This document shows, in pieces, positions 28,346 through 38,703 of a stretch of 64,000 nucleotides of DNA. The translations under genes were made by a program, and so were the position numbers. The stretch is taken from the NCBI RefSeq assembly GCF_034039665.1, contig NZ_CP120131.1, positions 1,660,446 through 1,724,445 of the forward strand, given 5' to 3'. Each line of letters opens with the position of its first letter. Position 1 is the stretch's first letter. Source of the DNA: Mammaliicoccus sp. Dog046 (lineage in GTDB: Bacteria > Bacillota > Bacilli > Staphylococcales > Staphylococcaceae). The notes below the pieces were generated by a model that searched no databases, was not told the DNA's origin, and was given only the letters and a program-made list of their open reading frames with translations.

Positions 28346-30091
28346 TTAAAACGTTGTATTCAACAACATTTTGTTTAATATCATTAATTGTTCTGGTATT
28401 GTATTTTTCGATACATCAGGATGAGCTTTGATATGTTCATCGACTTGATTCATTTTTATAATGTTATCCCCTTCAATTTTCGAGATATGTGAAAAATTAA
28501 AAGATACATTCTCAGAACCTATTATATACTTTTCATTATTTGAACCTGCTTTAAGATATTCGTTAATATTATCGCTGATATCTTCTTTTCTTAAATCTTT
28601 AAGAAAATGTTCATCTTTCACATTATATTCACCCAAACTTATAATTGGATCAACGGCTAAACATTTTAAGTCTAATTTTGAACCATAATATAATGAACCT
28701 GTACCACCTTTAGAAGCACCATATAATACAATGTCTTCTTCACTAATATTAAGTTCTTCTTTAACTCTCATAATGGCATTCGTAATATCTTTTTCAAAAG
28801 TATCATTATTCACAGAGTTAATGTAATGTGAGCCATGAGATAGGTTTAAATCCATAATTCTCATAGTATACACATTTTTGACTAAACTTCTCTCAATTTC
28901 ACTAAAGAATTTAGGGAACATTCTGCTAGGCATTAAATAATTGTCATATCCTTCAACGTTTGGCATACATGTGAATATAACAATCAGTTTTTTATCAATA
29001 GAACTTTTATTTTCTTTACGGTCTAAAGGTTTATCTAGAGTATAAAAAACATCACCTTCTTGATGTAGATCATTCCTTTGCCACAATTCATTAATATATT
29101 TGCGTTTATATAGTTTTGATATACCGTCTTTATGAAGATATAAAATATAGTCATTCTTGAGCAATTCTTTATACAAGTTATAAATTTTTTCGTTTCTTCT
29201 AGACATTTCAATGATATTTTTTTCTGAGTTTAATATAACTTCAACAGTTTTAGTGTGTAAAAGTTCTAATTCATCATCAATATGAACGCGTTGGACACTT
29301 CTTGGCAAATTATCTACCGAACTGTTGTGATTTTTGTATGTAATATTAACTAATTTATTTAAAAATTCATTATAAAACTTATTCTCATAATGTAAATAAT
29401 ATGGTCCCCATACATGATTTTCATCTAACTTAAAGTTAGTATTTGTCATATCAAGTACTTCAACATCGAAATTATTAACTATATAATCGTCTAATTTATC
29501 CCATATCTTATTCATAGATTCAAAATTTTGTAGCGTAATGTTCTGTTTAGTTCTTAATTCAGTTAATGTAGTATCGTCCGTGAAGATATCTGTAAATCTT
29601 GCTTTAACTAAAACAACTTTACATCCTGGTACTTCATTATTTATGAAATTAAAAAATTTATGTATAGCTGAACTCCAAATTTCAACATACTGGTCGAAAT
29701 CATCATTAATATTTAGTACATCAGATGTATCTATATTATCAATACCTTCAAAATTAGGGTTGTTTGTTATATAGTTGTTATCTTTAATTTTCAACAGACC
29801 GAATTTCACGTCTGGGTTTAGATCCATTAATAAATATTGTGGTTTTTCTTTTTTTAAAGTTTCCAAGAAACCTTTGTCAAATTCTCTTAATAATAAATTT
29901 TGAACGTAATTCGTTTTATTTTTAATTGATTTTGTAACTTTTAATTCGAGTTTATCTGACATCAAACTCGGAATAGCTGTTTGATTTTGATGAGCGATAA
30001 CATCAAAAAATAACTTATAATATGGATTAAATTTAGAGTTAAAATTATCTCTTGTAATACATGATCCAACTGTAGCAACTTTGATAGTCAT
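28346..30091 (-). CDS. Two-domain protein: DUF6270/SGNH-like plus alpha/beta-hydrolase-like
   Basis: 581 aa with no signal peptide or TM helix. The N-terminal half (1-250) opens with KVATVGSCITRDNF, the DUF6270-type GSC block; its C-terminal part holds a KLDENHVWGPYYLHY motif, in the place of an SGNH-hydrolase DxxH. A charged link follows (about 260-365). The C-terminal half (368-581) looks like an alpha/beta hydrolase: LYGASKGGTGS has a GxSxGG nucleophile elbow (Ser460), with an Asp in DPIIS (481) and His in DEHIKAH near 556. This second half resembles XcbB/CpsF and Asp2-type proteins of capsule and adhesin-export systems. A role in modifying a surface glycan is an inference. Its neighbours are unrelated. 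Confidence 0.6.
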   Translation of the reverse strand: MTIKVATVGSCITRDNFNSKFNPYYKLFFDVIAHQNQTAIPSLMSDKLELKVTKSIKNKTNYVQNLLLREFDKGFLETLKKEKPQYLLMDLNPDVKFGLLKIKDNNYITNNPNFEGIDNIDTSDVLNINDDFDQYVEIWSSAIHKFFNFINNEVPGCKVVLVKARFTDIFTDDTTLTELRTKQNITLQNFESMNKIWDKLDDYIVNNFDVEVLDMTNTNFKLDENHVWGPYYLHYENKFYNEFLNKLVNITYKNHNSSVDNLPRSVQRVHIDDELELLHTKTVEVILNSEKNIIEMSRRNEKIYNLYKELLKNDYILYLHKDGISKLYKRKYINELWQRNDLHQEGDVFYTLDKPLDRKENKSSIDKKLIVIFTCMPNVEGYDNYLMPSRMFPKFFSEIERSLVKNVYTMRIMDLNLSHGSHYINSVNNDTFEKDITNAIMRVKEELNISEEDIVLYGASKGGTGSLYYGSKLDLKCLAVDPIISLGEYNVKDEHFLKDLRKEDISDNINEYLKAGSNNEKYIIGSENVSFNFSHISKIEGDNIIKMNQVDEHIKAHPDVSKNTIPEQLMILNKMLLNTTF

Positions 30092-30220
30092 TATATACTC
30101 CCTTTGTTTACTTTTATTTTATTATAGTATAATTTAACCAAATATTTTAAACAACAAAAAAATATGAATAGTATACAATGTTTTATAATAAAAAAATAAC
30201 CCTACCTAGTTTTTGAACAC

Positions 30221-30268
30221 AAAAAATCCCGTCATAACGAGTGACTAATCACTTGTTACAACGGGATA
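30221..30268 (-). terminator. Terminator downstream of tRNA-Arg
   Basis: ATCCCGTTGTAACAAGTGA pairs with TCACTCGTTATGACGGGAT and is followed on the minus strand by TTTTTTG. Confidence 0.85.
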
Positions 30269-30279
30269 TAGGTAATTTA

Positions 30280-30353
<74 letters not shown>

Positions 30354-30473
30354 ATTTTCAACACAAGAATAATTATATCTAATAGATGCCATTTTATCAA
30401 TACATTTTCTAAAGAAAAATGTTTATTTAATCGCTTTAGAGGTATTATTACATATTTATTCCAATACTTCTAT

Positions 30474-30689
30474 TTAATCTGTTATTACAATGTCATTGAT
30501 TTTGACTGAATTCTCTTTATCTGCCTTACATATCGACTGATCATCAAATATTTTTACTACATTCGCCTTAACTAATCCAGCTGCACTTAAGACATATATT
30601 TTCTCATTCGTATGTAATTCATTATCTTTCCCCGTATTTATACAAAAATCTTCCTGATTTATAACTGATGTCACGTATGTTCTATACAT
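30474..30689 (-). CDS. Small hypothetical protein
   Basis: 71 aa, no signal peptide or TM segment, slightly acidic; it looks like a small beta-rich protein (YRTYVTSVINQEDF, EKIYVLSAAGLVKANVVKIF, SVKINDIVIT). The ATG follows GGGAGG at a normal distance. I do not recognise the family. It is followed by the tRNA gene and preceded by yfcE on the same strand, with about 190 bp between. Confidence 0.65.
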   Translation of the reverse strand: MYRTYVTSVINQEDFCINTGKDNELHTNEKIYVLSAAGLVKANVVKIFDDQSICKADKENSVKINDIVITD

Positions 30690-30878
30690 TTAAACATCCT
30701 CCCTATTACATTTCAGATTTACCTTATTGCATTTACTTGAAATTAAGAACATTAATAATTATAAAACAATTTTACTTTAATTGAAAGTTTATTCTAAATT
30801 TGTAATAAAAATGAGATATTCAGATGAATATCTCATTTCATAAAATCTTATTTACATTTTGGTTGTGTACTTTATTAA

Positions 30879-31385
30879 TTATAATGCGAGGGATTGTTTC
30901 TCTACTACTTCATGATTTCTATTTAAAAATGTCAAATTAGCATTTTCATATTGTTCATCAAACTCTAAAATTGCATATGTTTCTTCCCAAGTACCTCTTG
31001 TTTGAGATATGCTTCCTGGATTGATGCAATAAACACCATTGATTGATTCACATAGTGCTATGTGACTGTGTCCATAAAACGCAAATTTAGCGTTAGTATT
31101 TTGGGCATGTGCGCTAAGTACTTCTCTCGTACCTTTCACTTCATATCTATGACCATGTGTATAGAAGTATCCAACGCCTTCTACTTCACCTTGATTTTCT
31201 ATTGGAAATTGCGCATCAAAGTCGCAGTTTCCTTTCACGCGGTCATATAAAGCTAATTCTGTATCATTATAATCGAACTCAGAATCTCCTAAGTGCAGAA
31301 ATAAGTTTCCATCTTTATGGTGATCATATACTTCATGTAATATACCTTGTTCTCCATGATTATCACTTACGATTACCCATTTCAT
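30879..31385 (-). CDS. YfcE family metallophosphoesterase
   Basis: 168-aa calcineurin-like phosphoesterase. The metal motifs are SDNHGE (residues 7-12), HLGDSEFD, VKGNCD, YTHGH and FYGHSH, all as in YfcE/YsnB proteins. The in vivo substrate is unknown; family members hydrolyse phosphodiesters in vitro. It overlaps rdgB by 4 nt (ATGA), so the two are translationally coupled. Confidence 0.93.
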   Translation of the reverse strand: MKWVIVSDNHGEQGILHEVYDHHKDGNLFLHLGDSEFDYNDTELALYDRVKGNCDFDAQFPIENQGEVEGVGYFYTHGHRYEVKGTREVLSAHAQNTNAKFAFYGHSHIALCESINGVYCINPGSISQTRGTWEETYAILEFDEQYENANLTFLNRNHEVVEKQSLAL

Positions 31386-31966
31386 TGAAATCTCTCCCCT
31401 ATGTCTTCATTCATCAATTTAATTGCATTTCCACGATGACTGACTGCACCTTTTTCTGCTGATGTTAACTCAGCCATTGTTCGATCTAATGATGGTACAA
31501 AGAAAATTGGATCATAACCGAAACCATTTTCACCGCGTGGCTCGTCTATGATTTCACCTTGTACAGTTCCTATATAAGTGACTGTCTCTTTATTAGGTTC
31601 ACTTACTGCAATTGCACATACAAACTCAGCAGCTCTATCTTCAATTCCTTTTAAATTTTCAAGTAATTTATCCATATTATCTTGATCATTCTTCGCTTCT
31701 CCTGCATATCTTGCTGAATAAATACCTGGTTCACCGTTTAAAGCTTTAACAGAAAGTCCACTGTCATCTGCAATAACAATTTTATGTAATTGTTTAGACG
31801 CTGATTCTGCTTTTAAAATTGCATTTTCTTTAAATGTTTTGCCAGTTTCATCAACATCAAAGTCCAGTGCTATTTCTGATATCCCAATTACATTTGCCTT
31901 TGGAAAAATTGTTTTAAAATCATTAATTTTCCCTTTGTTATTTGATGCAATTATAATATCTTTCAT
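31382..31966 (-). CDS. rdgB: dITP/XTP pyrophosphatase (RdgB/HAM1)
   Basis: Removes non-canonical purine NTPs (dITP, XTP) from the nucleotide pool, giving the monophosphate and pyrophosphate. N-terminal IIASNNKGKINDFK, DDSGLSVKALNGEPGIYSARYAG, GENGFGYDPIFFVP and GAVSHRGNA are the HAM1 signatures. 194 aa is normal. It is 13 nt downstream of murI and overlaps yfcE. Confidence 0.96.
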   Translation of the reverse strand: MKDIIIASNNKGKINDFKTIFPKANVIGISEIALDFDVDETGKTFKENAILKAESASKQLHKIVIADDSGLSVKALNGEPGIYSARYAGEAKNDQDNMDKLLENLKGIEDRAAEFVCAIAVSEPNKETVTYIGTVQGEIIDEPRGENGFGYDPIFFVPSLDRTMAELTSAEKGAVSHRGNAIKLMNEDIGERFQ

Positions 31967-31979
31967 TAGAATTCTCCCC

Positions 31980-32777
31980 TTACAATGTTATTCTTTCTAC
32001 TACAGCATCTTCAATATGTAGCCATTCTTTTATTGTTCTTGTAATATGCTCAACATCACCATTGGCATAAAATTGATGCTTTGGATTAGGTGTATAATAC
32101 GAATGTTCATTACTAAAAGTTAACAATGCACTTACTTCTCTTGCTGTTTCCAAGCCAGAAGATATAATCGTCTTTCCATCGTCAAAATATTGATGAATCG
32201 CTTCATATAGTAATGGATAATGTGTACATCCAAGAATGATTGTATCTGAATCATCATATCTCCACTGTTTCAGTGTTTGATGGATAACAATACTAGTTAT
32301 TGTCGGATCCTTATATCTCATTTGTTCTACTAACGGTACAAATCCAGGACAAGATATCCCTTTAACTTCAACTTGTGGATTAATGGATTTGATACTTTTT
32401 CTGTATGCTTCTGATTTAATCGTACCTTCTGTACCTAATACAAGCACTCTATTATTCTTCGTAGTCATAATCGCAGTTCTTGAACCTGGATCTATTACGC
32501 CAATAACAGGAATTGATAGTAGTTCTTGTAATGGTTTCAAAGCAACAGCTGTTGCAGTGTTACAAGCAATCACAAGCATTTTAATGTCTTTCTCCACTAA
32601 GAAATTAGCTAATTGAATTGTAAAAGATTTAACTTCTTCTTTAGAACGTGGACCATATGGACATCTACCTATATCACCTAAATAAAAAATAGTTTCGTTT
32701 GGTAATTGACGCATAATTTCTTTAGCTACTGTTAAGCCGCCAATACCAGAGTCTATTACACCAATCGGTTTATTCAT
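31980..32777 (-). CDS. murI: Glutamate racemase
   Basis: Cofactor-independent racemase that makes D-glutamate for peptidoglycan. The two catalytic cysteines are in IACNTAT (about residue 72) and LGCTHYPLL (about 185); [13 protein letters not shown] and [14 protein letters not shown] are N-terminal signatures. 265 aa is standard. It overlaps the marR gene by 4 nt and precedes rdgB. Confidence 0.97.
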   Translation of the reverse strand: MNKPIGVIDSGIGGLTVAKEIMRQLPNETIFYLGDIGRCPYGPRSKEEVKSFTIQLANFLVEKDIKMLVIACNTATAVALKPLQELLSIPVIGVIDPGSRTAIMTTKNNRVLVLGTEGTIKSEAYRKSIKSINPQVEVKGISCPGFVPLVEQMRYKDPTITSIVIHQTLKQWRYDDSDTIILGCTHYPLLYEAIHQYFDDGKTIISSGLETAREVSALLTFSNEHSYYTPNPKHQFYANGDVEHITRTIKEWLHIEDAVVERITL

Positions 32778-33208
32778 TCGTCTTCACTTCTCATTCTTTT
32801 TAACATGATTTCTAAAGCTTCATTAAATTTTAATTTGTCATCTTCATCCATGACAGCCAATATACCTTCAGTATACTGTTGTCTTGCATAGATCACTTCA
32901 TCAATTAACTTGTAACCTTTTTCTAGCAATTTAACATGGAATACTCTTTTGTCTGCTTCAGATTGTACCCTTAAGACCAATTCTTTTCGTTCAAGTTTAT
33001 CTACAATATCTGTAGTTGTGGAATAAGCTAAGAATAGTTTTTTTGACAATTCACCAATCGTTAATTGCTCTCGTTCATGTAACCATTGCATCGCTATAAA
33101 TTGTGGTAGTGAAATATCATATACTTTTAAATGTTCACGTGATTTTAACTTCGTTCTTTCACCAATATGTCTTAAAGAATATTCAATCTGTTTTGTTATT
33201 TCTTCCAT
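32774..33208 (-). CDS. MarR family transcriptional regulator
   Basis: 144-aa winged-helix regulator (recognition region [25 protein letters not shown], wing [16 protein letters not shown]). The ligand and targets are unknown. It is the first gene of the murI-rdgB-yfcE operon, with a 4-nt overlap with murI, and a palindrome in its promoter spacer could be an autoregulatory site. S. aureus has a MarR-type gene in the same place. Confidence 0.9.
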   Translation of the reverse strand: MEEITKQIEYSLRHIGERTKLKSREHLKVYDISLPQFIAMQWLHEREQLTIGELSKKLFLAYSTTTDIVDKLERKELVLRVQSEADKRVFHVKLLEKGYKLIDEVIYARQQYTEGILAVMDEDDKLKFNEALEIMLKRMRSEDE

Positions 33209-33245
33209 GGTTGATAGTACCTCTTTCTACATAAAACTTATACTT

Positions 33246-33274
33246 TATATAATAACATATTCATGAATTGTCAG
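33246..33274 (-). promoter_or_regulatory. Promoter of the marR-murI-rdgB-yfcE operon, with palindrome
   Basis: On the minus strand CTGACA (33269-33274), a 17-bp spacer and TATATA (33246-33251). The spacer contains the perfect 10-bp palindrome ATTCATGAAT (33259-33268), a candidate operator. Confidence 0.5.
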
Positions 33275-33300
33275 TTAATCAATTGATATGTTTTACACAT

Positions 33301-33352
33301 AAAAAAAGACCTATATAAATTTTGTAACGATAACAAAATTTATGTAGGTCTT
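33301..33352 (-). terminator. Terminator downstream of sdhB
   Basis: AAGACCTACATAAATTTTGT pairs with ACAAAATTTATATAGGTCTT, followed by T5 on the minus strand. It ends the sdhCAB operon. Confidence 0.9.
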
Positions 33353-33359
33353 ATATCAA

Positions 33360-34169
33360 TTAATTTACTTCGTGATCTGAACCAAAGAATGATTTGAACA
33401 TTTGGAATGTTGCTTCTCTATTCATTGATGCAATTGAAGTTGTTAATGGAATTCCTTTAGGACATGCGTTCACACAGTTTTGTGAACTACCACATTCTTG
33501 AATACCACCATCTGACATTATTGCTTTAATTCTTTCATCCTTAGTCATGCTACCTGTTGGATGTAAATTGAATAAACGTACTTGAGAAATCGCTTGTGCA
33601 CCCATGAAATTATTATTAACATTCACGTTTGGACAAACTTCTAAACAAACACCACATGTCATACATTTTGATAATTCATATGCTGTTTGACGTTTTTTCT
33701 CAGGCATACGTGGACCAGGACCTAAGTCATAAGTTCCATCAATAGGTACCCAAGCTTTAACTTTTTTCAAGTTATCAAACATACGTGAACGGTCTACTTG
33801 TAAATCACGTACGACAGGGAATGTTTTCATTGGTTCAAGTTTAATAGGTTGTTCCAATTGATCAATAATTGCAGAACATGATTGACGCGCTTTGCCATTA
33901 ATAACCATAGAACAAGCACCACAAACTTCTTCAAGACAGTTCATATCCCAAGTTACAGGTGTAGTTTTTTCACCATTTGACGTAATAGGATTTCTTTGAA
34001 TTTCCATTAACGCAGCGATTACGTTCATGTTCGGTCTGTAAGGTATTTCAAACTTTTCTTCATAAGATGCTGATTGTTCATTTTCTTGACGTCTAATGAT
34101 TAATGAAATAGTTTTATTTTCTTGTTTTTGACCTTGTGCGTTTGGTTCAACTGTTTGTGTGTCTGCCAT
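33360..34169 (-). CDS. sdhB: Succinate dehydrogenase iron-sulfur subunit
   Basis: Membrane-associated Fe-S subunit of complex II. It carries the 2Fe-2S cysteines (CLEEVCGACSMVINGKARQSC, about residues 79-99) and the 4Fe-4S/3Fe-4S ferredoxin-like cysteines (CMTCGVCLEVCP and CGSSQNCVNACPKG). 269 aa. Its start overlaps the sdhA stop by 1 nt (TAATG), so the two are translationally coupled. Confidence 0.98.
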   Translation of the reverse strand: MADTQTVEPNAQGQKQENKTISLIIRRQENEQSASYEEKFEIPYRPNMNVIAALMEIQRNPITSNGEKTTPVTWDMNCLEEVCGACSMVINGKARQSCSAIIDQLEQPIKLEPMKTFPVVRDLQVDRSRMFDNLKKVKAWVPIDGTYDLGPGPRMPEKKRQTAYELSKCMTCGVCLEVCPNVNVNNNFMGAQAISQVRLFNLHPTGSMTKDERIKAIMSDGGIQECGSSQNCVNACPKGIPLTTSIASMNREATFQMFKSFFGSDHEVN

Positions 34170-35935
34170 TATGATTTCCCTCCTTTAGATTTCTTAGAGT
34201 AATCTCGTTTACGAGGTTCAATGTGACTTAAATCAACTTCTTCATATGAGAATTCAGGTGCTTCTTCTGCGCCTCTGAATTGTGCAATTGTTGTTTTTAA
34301 CCATTCTTCATCATTACGGTCTGGGAATTCAGGTTTATAATGTGCACCACGTGATTCATTACGATTGTATGCACCAATTGTAATAACCCTTGCTAATACA
34401 AGCATATTCCATAATTGACGTGTGAAGAATACTGCTTGGTTACTCCAAGTTGATGTATCTTCCATATCGATATCTTGATAACGCTTCATCAATTCCACAA
34501 TTTGTTTATCTGTTTCTAGAAGTTTATCGTTATGACGAACAACAGTAACGTTAGCTGTCATAATCTCTCCTAATTCTTTGTGTAATTTATAAGCATTTTC
34601 AGTACCTTTTTGGTTTAATAAGCGATCGAATTTTTCTTGTTCTTCTTCGATTCTTGTTTGGAATAATGATTCATCTAATTCAGTATAAGATGTTTCGATA
34701 TTTTTAACATATTCCATTGCATTTGGTCCTGCAACCATACCACCATATATTGCTGATAATAATGAGTTTGCACCCAATCTGTTACCACCATGTTGAGAAT
34801 AGTCACATTCACCAGCTGCAAATAAACCTTTAATATTAGTCATTTGATCAAAGTCTACCCAAATACCACCCATTGAATAATGGACTGCTGGGAATATTTT
34901 CATTGGGACTTTACGAGGGTCGTCACCAGTGAATTTTTCATATATTTCAATAATACCACCAAGCTTAACATCTAATTCATGTGCATCTTTATGTGATAAG
35001 TCTAGGTATACCATGTTTTCACCGTTGATACCTAATTTTTGATTCACACATACATCAAAGATTTCACGTGTTGCAATATCACGAGGCACTAAATTACCAT
35101 AGTCAGGATATTTTTCTTCTAAGAAGTACCAAGGTTTACCATCTTTATATGTCCAAATACGGCCACCTTCACCACGAGCTGACTCACTCATTAATCTTAG
35201 TTTGTCATCACCTGGAATTGCTGTTGGGTGAATTTGAATAAATTCACCATTCGCATATTTCGCACCTTGTTGGTATACAACAGAAGCTGCTGATCCAGTA
35301 TTAATCATTGAGTTCGTTGATTTACCAAATATGATACCAGGTCCACCTGTTGCCATAATTACAGCATCAGAACCGAATGATTCAATTTTAGAATCTTTTA
35401 AGTTTTGTGCGACGATACCGCGTGCAGCATCTTCTTCGTCTTTCACTATACCTAAAAATTCCCAACCTTCATATTTCGTAACTAAGCCTTTAACTTCAAA
35501 ACTTCTCACTTGCTCATCTAATGCATATAATAATTGTTGACCAGTTGTTGCGCCAGCAAATGCAGTTCTATGATATAAAGTACCACCAAATCTTCTGAAG
35601 TCTAAAAGACCTTCAGGTGTACGGTTAAACATTACGCCCATTCTATCTAATAGATGAATAATGCTTGGTGCTGCTTCAGTCATATTTTTAACCGGTGTTT
35701 GGTTAGCTAGGAAATCTCCGCCGTAAACTGTATCATCAAAGTGAATAAACGTTGAATCGCCTTCACCTTTCGTATTTACAGCACCGTTAATTCCACCTTG
35801 TGCACAAACAGAGTGTGAACGTTTAACAGGAACTAATGAGAATAAATCAACATGTGCACCTTTTTCTGCTGCTTTAATCGTTGCCATTAATCCAGCTAAA
35901 CCACCACCGACAACAATAATTTTGTTGTTTGCCAT
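34169..35935 (-). CDS. sdhA: Succinate dehydrogenase flavoprotein subunit
   Basis: Covalent-FAD catalytic subunit of complex II, oxidises succinate to fumarate. FAD-binding VVGGGLAGLMATIKAAE near the N-terminus, SHSVCAQGGINGAVN with the histidyl-FAD region, and HPTAIPGDDKL, GEGGRIW and HGGNRLGANSLLSAIYGG are all present. The start at 35935 (MANNK) gives 588 aa, as in S. aureus; a GTG at 35947 extends the frame by four codons. Confidence 0.98.
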   Translation of the reverse strand: MANNKIIVVGGGLAGLMATIKAAEKGAHVDLFSLVPVKRSHSVCAQGGINGAVNTKGEGDSTFIHFDDTVYGGDFLANQTPVKNMTEAAPSIIHLLDRMGVMFNRTPEGLLDFRRFGGTLYHRTAFAGATTGQQLLYALDEQVRSFEVKGLVTKYEGWEFLGIVKDEEDAARGIVAQNLKDSKIESFGSDAVIMATGGPGIIFGKSTNSMINTGSAASVVYQQGAKYANGEFIQIHPTAIPGDDKLRLMSESARGEGGRIWTYKDGKPWYFLEEKYPDYGNLVPRDIATREIFDVCVNQKLGINGENMVYLDLSHKDAHELDVKLGGIIEIYEKFTGDDPRKVPMKIFPAVHYSMGGIWVDFDQMTNIKGLFAAGECDYSQHGGNRLGANSLLSAIYGGMVAGPNAMEYVKNIETSYTELDESLFQTRIEEEQEKFDRLLNQKGTENAYKLHKELGEIMTANVTVVRHNDKLLETDKQIVELMKRYQDIDMEDTSTWSNQAVFFTRQLWNMLVLARVITIGAYNRNESRGAHYKPEFPDRNDEEWLKTTIAQFRGAEEAPEFSYEEVDLSHIEPRKRDYSKKSKGGKS

Positions 35936-35967
35936 AAAAATTGTCACTCCCCTAAAAAGTATAAATC

Positions 35968-36579
35968 TTATACGAATGCAAATATAGCTCTTAAGCCAAT
36001 AATACTAACTACGATAAATACGAATAAAGTTACATAAGTCATGATACGTTGTGATTTAGGTGATTGTGTGATTCCCCAAGTGATGAAGAATGACCATAAA
36101 CCATTTGAGAAATGGAATATAACACTTAGAACACCAACAACATAAAGGATGAGTGAAATAGGATTAGATAATATATCTGAAACCATATCAAAATCAACAT
36201 GATGACCTAATGCAGCTTGAATACGTGTTTGGTATACGTGTACGGCAATAAAGATAAATGAAATGATGCCTGTAACACGTTGTAATAGAAACATCCAGTT
36301 TCTAAATAATGAGTGTCTGCCAATATTTTCTTTAGCAGTAAACGCTATGTATAATCCATAAATAGCGTGGAATAGTATAGGAATATAAATTACTACAACC
36401 TCTAATACAATTTTAAATGGTAAGTTCCACATAAAGTCCGAAGCTTTATTAAATGCCTCCGGGCTAATAGTTGCAAAGTGGTTAATTAATAAATGCTGAA
36501 TTAAGAATATCCCTATAGGAATTACACCTAATAATGAATGAATACGACGTAATATAAACTGTTTTTCGCTTGACGCCAA
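35968..36579 (-). CDS. sdhC: Succinate dehydrogenase cytochrome b558 subunit
   Basis: Five-TM di-heme membrane anchor of complex II (Bacillus type), linking electron flow to menaquinone. Heme-ligand histidines sit in the hydrophobic helices (QHLLINHF, FHAIYGL, VHVYQTR, FHFSNGL). 203 aa. It is the first gene of sdhCAB; a cre box lies 60 bp upstream. Confidence 0.95.
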   Translation of the reverse strand: MASSEKQFILRRIHSLLGVIPIGIFLIQHLLINHFATISPEAFNKASDFMWNLPFKIVLEVVVIYIPILFHAIYGLYIAFTAKENIGRHSLFRNWMFLLQRVTGIISFIFIAVHVYQTRIQAALGHHVDFDMVSDILSNPISLILYVVGVLSVIFHFSNGLWSFFITWGITQSPKSQRIMTYVTLFVFIVVSIIGLRAIFAFV

Positions 36580-36638
36580 AAGAAGTCCCCCCTAACTTTA
36601 ATCTATGGCTCGATCGTTATTTTTAAGGATGTAATATT

Positions 36639-36652
36639 TGTAAACGATTACA
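36639..36652 (-). promoter_or_regulatory. cre site (CcpA) upstream of sdhC
   Basis: TGTAAACGATTACA matches the CcpA consensus TGWAANCGNTNWCA at all positions and is nearly palindromic. It lies 60 bp upstream of sdhC, so succinate dehydrogenase is expected to be repressed on rapidly used sugars, as for the TCA cycle genes of other staphylococci. Confidence 0.75.
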
Positions 36653-36772
36653 TCAACTCCAAAAAAAATTCGATGAGCATTACATGTATATTGTAACATT
36701 ATCTAGCATGAATTTGGGTATGAGAATAATTCTCATACCCTTATAAATGGATTTTTTATTGTAAATTTACTC

Positions 36773-38554
36773 TTAAGATTTTAGTTTTTCAATCAAGTTT
36801 TCTGCAACTTTTTTTGGTAGACCTAAATTTGTAAATGCTTCCATATCTGCTTCTCTCATTTTTTTAATTGAGCCGAAATGTTTTAACAGATTTTGTTTTC
36901 TTTTCGGTCCAATACCTTCTATATCATCTAAAGCAGATTTTAAAGTTGTTTTTTGACGTGTTGATCGATGGAAACTAATTGCAAATCGATGCACTTCATC
37001 TTGAATTCGTTGTAATAAGTAAAATTCTTGTGAATTTTTCTTTAGTGGTATAATTTCTGCTTGCATGCCGTAAAGTAATTCTGACGTTTGGTGTTTGTCA
37101 TTTTTACTTAAACCAGCAATAGGAATATCTAAACCTAATTCGTTTTCTAATACTTCTCTTACCGATGACATATGACCTTTACCACCATCGACGATGATTA
37201 AATCTGGTATCGGTAATCCTTCTTTTAAAACTCTTGTATATCTTCTTCTCACAGCTTCTTGCATTGATTTATAGTCATCTGGCCCATCAACCGTTTTGAT
37301 TTTATATTTTCGATAATCTTTTTTACTTGGTTTTCCATCAACAAATGCAACCATTACAGAAACTGGATCAACACCTTGTATATTAGAATTATCAAATGCT
37401 TCTATTCTAATTGGCGTTTGAATTCCCATTGCTTCTCCAAGGTTATCAATCGCTTTTACCGTTCTAGATTCGTCTTTTGCGATAAGTTCAAATTTATTTT
37501 TCAATGCGATTTTTGCATTTTTTATTGCTAAATCTATCATTTCTTTTTTCTTACCGCGTTGTGGTTGAACTACTTTAGCATCTACAACTGACTCTACTGT
37601 TTCCAAATCTAGATTTTTTGGTATATGAATTTCTTTTGGCGTTAAATGTTGATTCAAACTATAAAACTGACCAATAAATGTATAAAACTCTTCTTCTGCA
37701 GTTTGTATAATTGGCACCATTGAGGCTTGTCTTTCAATGAGCTTTCCTTGTCTAATGAAAAATACTTGAATACACATCCAGCCTTTATCAACTGAATAAC
37801 CAAAGATATCTCTCATAGTCATATCTGCTGACATCATGTTCTGCTTATAATTCAACATTTCTATATGTTGTATTAAATCTCTATATTCTTTTGCTTCTTC
37901 AAATTTTAATGCTTCACTCGCAGCCATCATTTTCTCATTTAAGTCATTCACAATCGTTTTATCATCACCATTTAAGAAATCTGTAATTTCTTTAATCATT
38001 GTTTGATATTCAGATTGTTCTACAGGATAAACACAAGGGCCTAAACATTGCCCAATGTGGTAATATAAACACAATTTATTTGGCATTGTGACACATTTTC
38101 TTAAAGGATATATGCGATCTAATAATTTTTTAGTTTCATGTGCAGCATATGCATTTGGATAAGGTCCGAAATATTTACCTGAATTCTTTTTAACTGTACG
38201 CGTTACGAGTAAGCGTGGATGTTTCTCATTTGTTATTCTAATAAATGGATAACTTTTATCGTCTTTTAACAAAATGTTATATCTAGGGTGATGTTTCTTT
38301 ATAAGATTTAACTCTAATAATAAAGATTCAATTTCACTAGATGTAACAATAAATTCAAAATCTCTAATCTCAGCTACTAAACGTGTTGTCTTCTCATCAT
38401 GTGCCCCGGTAAAATAACTTCTCACTCTATTTCTTAGTCGTTTTGCCTTCCCGACATAAATCACAGACTGGTGTCTATCTTTCATAATATAACAACCCGG
38501 TTCAGTAGGTAATACATCTAATTTTTGTTTTATTTTTAATTGGTAGTCTTCCAC
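36773..38554 (-). CDS. uvrC: Excinuclease ABC subunit C
   Basis: Nucleotide-excision-repair endonuclease that makes both incisions with UvrA and UvrB. It has an N-terminal GIY-YIG nuclease ([25 protein letters not shown], residues 18-45), a UVR/UvrB-binding helix pair ([16 protein letters not shown], about 213-225), the RNase H-like C-terminal nuclease ([17 protein letters not shown]) and a C-terminal HhH ([18 protein letters not shown]). 593 aa is normal. Confidence 0.98.
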   Translation of the reverse strand: MEDYQLKIKQKLDVLPTEPGCYIMKDRHQSVIYVGKAKRLRNRVRSYFTGAHDEKTTRLVAEIRDFEFIVTSSEIESLLLELNLIKKHHPRYNILLKDDKSYPFIRITNEKHPRLLVTRTVKKNSGKYFGPYPNAYAAHETKKLLDRIYPLRKCVTMPNKLCLYYHIGQCLGPCVYPVEQSEYQTMIKEITDFLNGDDKTIVNDLNEKMMAASEALKFEEAKEYRDLIQHIEMLNYKQNMMSADMTMRDIFGYSVDKGWMCIQVFFIRQGKLIERQASMVPIIQTAEEEFYTFIGQFYSLNQHLTPKEIHIPKNLDLETVESVVDAKVVQPQRGKKKEMIDLAIKNAKIALKNKFELIAKDESRTVKAIDNLGEAMGIQTPIRIEAFDNSNIQGVDPVSVMVAFVDGKPSKKDYRKYKIKTVDGPDDYKSMQEAVRRRYTRVLKEGLPIPDLIIVDGGKGHMSSVREVLENELGLDIPIAGLSKNDKHQTSELLYGMQAEIIPLKKNSQEFYLLQRIQDEVHRFAISFHRSTRQKTTLKSALDDIEGIGPKRKQNLLKHFGSIKKMREADMEAFTNLGLPKKVAENLIEKLKS

Positions 38555-38634
38555 CTTTATACACCTACCTTCGTTAAATATTATATCAATAAATAATCTT
38601 CAAACATAAATATATGTCTTTATTTAACATACAT

Positions 38635-38673
38635 AAAAAAGGCTGAGACATTATATTATGTCCCAGCCTCTTG
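38635..38673 (-). terminator. Terminator downstream of trxA
   Basis: AGGCTGGGACATAATATAATGTCTCAGCC on the minus strand, then TTTTTTA. The same stem sequence recurs at 61421-61459, a common staphylococcal terminator. Confidence 0.85.
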
Positions 38674-38703
38674 AACCAACATATTCATGATGGTTAAGTT
38701 ATA

